Origin: Chitinophaga parva
Lineage (GTDB): Bacteria > Bacteroidota > Bacteroidia > Chitinophagales > Chitinophagaceae
Length of the DNA: 64,000 bases
Direction: 5' to 3'
Assembly (NCBI RefSeq): GCF_003071345.1
Contig: NZ_QCYK01000001.1
Span: forward strand, 1,736,001 to 1,800,000
Positions within the stretch are counted from its first letter, which is position 1. Every line of letters begins with the position of its first letter. The position numbers were made by a program, and so were the translations under genes. The notes beneath the pieces were generated by a model that worked only from the letters and a program-made list of their open reading frames with translations, ran no database searches and was not told where the DNA came from. This document shows positions 62,501-64,000 of the stretch, piece after piece.

Positions 62501-62819
62501 CTACATTGATGAAAACTGGTACCAGGGTAATGGTGGCGGTTTTGGCGCCCAGATCGAATCTTTCACAGACGACGGATCTTATGTAAAACTGAGGGAAGTG
62601 ACCCTGGCATATGACATTCACTCCAAAGCTTTTACAGATTCCCGCTTCATTAAAGGTCTGAATGTATCCCTGTTCGCCCGCAACATCATTCTATGGACTC
62701 CTTACAAAGGCATTGATCCTGAAACGAGCCTGACCGGTGCTACCAGCGCCCAGGGTATAGACTATTTCAACGTGCCCGGTACAGAAAGTTTTGGTGCCGC
62801 GTTGAAGTTTAAGTTTTAA
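59562..62819 (+). CDS. SusC/RagA-family TonB-dependent receptor (third pair)
   Basis: 1085-residue outer-membrane importer, paralogous to the receptor at 54437. Signal peptide (about 1-21, ending VANAQ), carboxypeptidase-D-like domain (ISGKVTGSDGTPIPFATVQVKG), VIVTGLGIKREKKALGYSAQDL, plug (LFVVDGIPIDNG, AAAIYGIDAANGAIIITTKKG), barrel ending FGAALKFKF. The plug motif has IYGIDAANG in place of the usual YGSRGANG, an atypical substitution. Its own promoter and the terminator upstream separate it from the second pair. Its SusD partner starts 20 bases downstream. Confidence 0.96.
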   Translation: MKHALLCISWLLMFFSVANAQQRTISGKVTGSDGTPIPFATVQVKGTTQGASADQNGNFKLNVDGTNAILQVRSVGFISAEFPVGTSNTLALTLQPDKTNLQEVIVTGLGIKREKKALGYSAQDLKADELTKANQGDALRAMSGKIAGVQVTASSGTPGAATYIKLRGTNSLTGNNQPLFVVDGIPIDNGQNFSGDPSDGTNALLFGATNTNRGADINPDDIESMTVLKGPAAAAIYGIDAANGAIIITTKKGKAGKMAVDFSTSLSVDVVNRYPKLQNQYVRGDENTGDPADLIANSDNHTRYSWGANKDTLFWTGVPNDYDVHGDIVGKSDPRAKIPFKAYDNLKNFFRPGITLNNSVSFSGGTDQATYRLGVSNLHSSSIVPLQTYDRTTISMAGTLKVSEKLKMSANMNYTNDGGNMPQNGSNTSGIMLPLTRTPISFDNANGTKKGDDPKAFLNPDGTQRNYRNAVSYDNPFWTINRNPYTSSVNRILGNVQADLDIYKGLSATYRIGTDVYGENHHQYYDLQSGAYPTGRVFDDQFNFRSVNSDLILSYTKRFTDKFRLDAKLGNNYFSRKITEMYVQGDGLVAQNFDNMNNASVVKAQTSVVPYRRVSGYFDVNLDYASMLFLEITGRNDWSSSLPSSKNHFFYPAANLSWVFTELPSLKGNSVLSFGKVRVSAAQVGKDPGAFLTKSFYLPSLVSDGSTSGISFPYAGLGSFQVNTTLGNADLKPEKTVSYEGGLQLQFFNNRLGIDATYYYSKGTDLLVTAPIAATTGYQQVTLNAGSIRNQGVEIQLTGSPIRTSNFNWDVTVNFSKNVNKVLALAPNVSQITLNGFTGAVIAHIPGHPAGVIYGQGWLRDDKGNMVISDQDSNPGEPVVGPDQKQIGNPNPKFLLGVGNTFSYKGFSLYALIDWKHKGDVWNGTRGSLMAIGTSAYTMDRHTSKVFKGVMGHLDANNNLVHNEGGAEKPGAGGANTTPFYIDENWYQGNGGGFGAQIESFTDDGSYVKLREVTLAYDIHSKAFTDSRFIKGLNVSLFARNIILWTPYKGIDPETSLTGATSAQGIDYFNVPGTESFGAALKFKF

Positions 62820-62839
62820 TCATTCCAAAAAAGATCTTT

Positions 62840-64000
62840 ATGTTACATCGTCTTAAATATATCGTAGGGGGCGCACTGGTGCTGGCTGCACTGGCAGTTA
62901 CTTCCTGTAAGAAAGCCTACTTCTACAGTGGCATCAATGATGATCCCACACAATTACATGACAACACACCCACGTTGCTGCTACCTGGCATCGAAGTGAA
63001 ATCCGCCTATCTTTATGGTGGGGACCAATCCCGCTTTGCGGCTATTTTCACGCAGCAGGTAACGGGTAATGGTAACCAGCCGGCCAACTACTCCCGCTAC
63101 AACGTTTCTACCGATGACGTAGACAACCTCTGGACGTTTGGCTGGTATGGCGCAGTAATGAATGATGAGCACGTGATGATCCAGCTGTCTGACTCCCTGG
63201 GAGCCCGCCACTATGCCGGCATTGCACGTATTATGATGGCTAACTCCCTGGCTTCCGTAACAGACTTCTGGGGGGATGCGCCTTATTCTGACGCCTTCCG
63301 TGGGCTGGACGAACTGCAACCTAAATTTGACAGTCAGCAACAGATCTATGATACCCTGCATGCCCTGCTGGACCATGCTATTGCAGACCTGGCAGCAGAC
63401 GACAATACAGCGCAACCAGCGGACGATGACCTGATATTCCACGGCGACCTGGCAATGTGGACCCGCTTTGCCCACTCCCTGAAAGCCCGCTATTACCTGC
63501 ATACTTCCAAGGTGCAACCGGCCACCCTGGCCAAAGCGGCAAGTGAAGCAGCCCAGGGCCTCAAGTTTGGAGAAAACGCCGGTATCGTATTTGAAGGGAA
63601 AGCTGTAACATCTGAAAACCCCTGGTCACAGATGGTTACCCAGCGCGTAGGCGACTATTCTTTCAATGGCTATCTGAATACACTGACCAAGAACGCCGGC
63701 GATCCGCGGCATGACGTGTATTTCTCCGATGATCCCACAACACTGGGGTCTTTGTATGGTTCTCCCAACTCACCGGTATACTTTGTGACGCATGATGAAG
63801 TACTGTTCATTTTGTCTGAAGCATCCCTGAAACTGGGCAACACGCTGGATGCGGCTAATAACTACAATCATGCAGTTGCATATAACCTGTTCCGTTCCCT
63901 GGGCGATTCCAGCTACGCTACTACAGTGGCCAGAACGGCAGGCAACATTACGTTGCAGCAGATCATCACCCAGAAGTACATTGCCGAATTCCTGAACGCT
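62840..64000 (+). CDS. SusD/RagB-type lipoprotein, partner of the third SusC (cut by window edge)
   Basis: The first 387 residues are visible; the frame is open to the window end. ATG 62840 gives a lipoprotein signal (ALAVTSC at about residues 18-24, followed by KKAYFYSGIN). SusD-like_2 features: NDDPTQLHDNTPTLLLPGIE, IMMANSLASVTDFWGDAPYSDAF, LIFHGDLAMWTRFAHSLKARYYL, and FVTHDEVLFILSEASLKLGNT. The C-terminal part lies beyond the right edge. Same class as the lipoprotein at 57755, matching the pairing of the two related SusC proteins. Confidence 0.93.
   Translation, partial: MLHRLKYIVGGALVLAALAVTSCKKAYFYSGINDDPTQLHDNTPTLLLPGIEVKSAYLYGGDQSRFAAIFTQQVTGNGNQPANYSRYNVSTDDVDNLWTFGWYGAVMNDEHVMIQLSDSLGARHYAGIARIMMANSLASVTDFWGDAPYSDAFRGLDELQPKFDSQQQIYDTLHALLDHAIADLAADDNTAQPADDDLIFHGDLAMWTRFAHSLKARYYLHTSKVQPATLAKAASEAAQGLKFGENAGIVFEGKAVTSENPWSQMVTQRVGDYSFNGYLNTLTKNAGDPRHDVYFSDDPTTLGSLYGSPNSPVYFVTHDEVLFILSEASLKLGNTLDAANNYNHAVAYNLFRSLGDSSYATTVARTAGNITLQQIITQKYIAEFLNA

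Noticed and set aside
1..64000. Recently acquired mobile island
   Set aside because: No integrase, transposase, tRNA boundary, attachment repeat or clear codon-use break was seen.

Overview
The window is a stretch of a Bacteroidota chromosome, most likely Chitinophagaceae (Chitinophaga-like). The reasons are three SusC/SusD pairs, type IX secretion (T9SS) cargo domains and a PorP/SprF protein, A-rich start regions without Shine-Dalgarno sequences, and repeated TAnnTTTG -7 boxes of the Bacteroidota housekeeping sigma factor. No rRNA, tRNA, CRISPR array, insertion sequence, integrase or phage gene was seen.

Layout. 1-2.4 kb: grpE-dnaJ chaperone operon (minus, dnaJ cut by the window edge) and a divergent rRNA methyltransferase. 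2.4-24.4 kb: a polysaccharide-utilization-type locus. A ROK repressor-like gene reads left, and thirteen closely spaced genes read right: AGE-type epimerase, SusC, SusD, GH27 glycosidase, DUF4434-like protein, acetylesterase/phosphoesterase fusion, DUF4434-like/GDPD fusion, ribokinase, DMT sugar permease, third DUF4434-like protein, MFS sugar porter, and a TIM-barrel/SUMF1 fusion. 24.5-26.3 kb: flavodoxin, a bare T9SS sorting-domain protein and a peroxiredoxin. 26.4-37.6 kb: a leftward surface/secretion region with two paralogous unknown exported proteins, PorP/SprF, and two PKD-repeat proteins (about 950 and 1630 residues) with type B sorting domains. 37.8-50.5 kb: housekeeping genes (M32 carboxypeptidase, Nif3-like, zinc ribbon, TPR protein, recN, fabI, DUF2795, two ABC ATPases, cobalamin adenosyltransferase, gatC, trpS, deoxynucleoside kinase). 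50.6-53.8 kb: two outer-membrane-type proteins separated by a tandem repeat. 54.4-64 kb: two SusC/SusD pairs with no enzymes nearby; the last SusD runs off the window.

The 3.8-24.4 kb locus reads as one programme: capture and import of an oligosaccharide through SusCD, trimming by exported hydrolases, inner-membrane import by the MFS and DMT permeases, then epimerisation and phosphorylation. Its unusual aspect is phosphoester chemistry: two overlapping genes each fuse a glycan-type domain to a phosphoesterase domain (calcineurin-like and GDPD). A phosphodiester-containing glycan, for example a glycerophosphate-bearing or teichoic-acid-like polymer, is my inference only. The other most unusual structure is at 51.5-51.7 kb, where a 47-48 bp repeat copies a signal-peptide start and produces a chain of mini-ORFs joined by ATGA stop/start overlaps that leads into the downstream gene.
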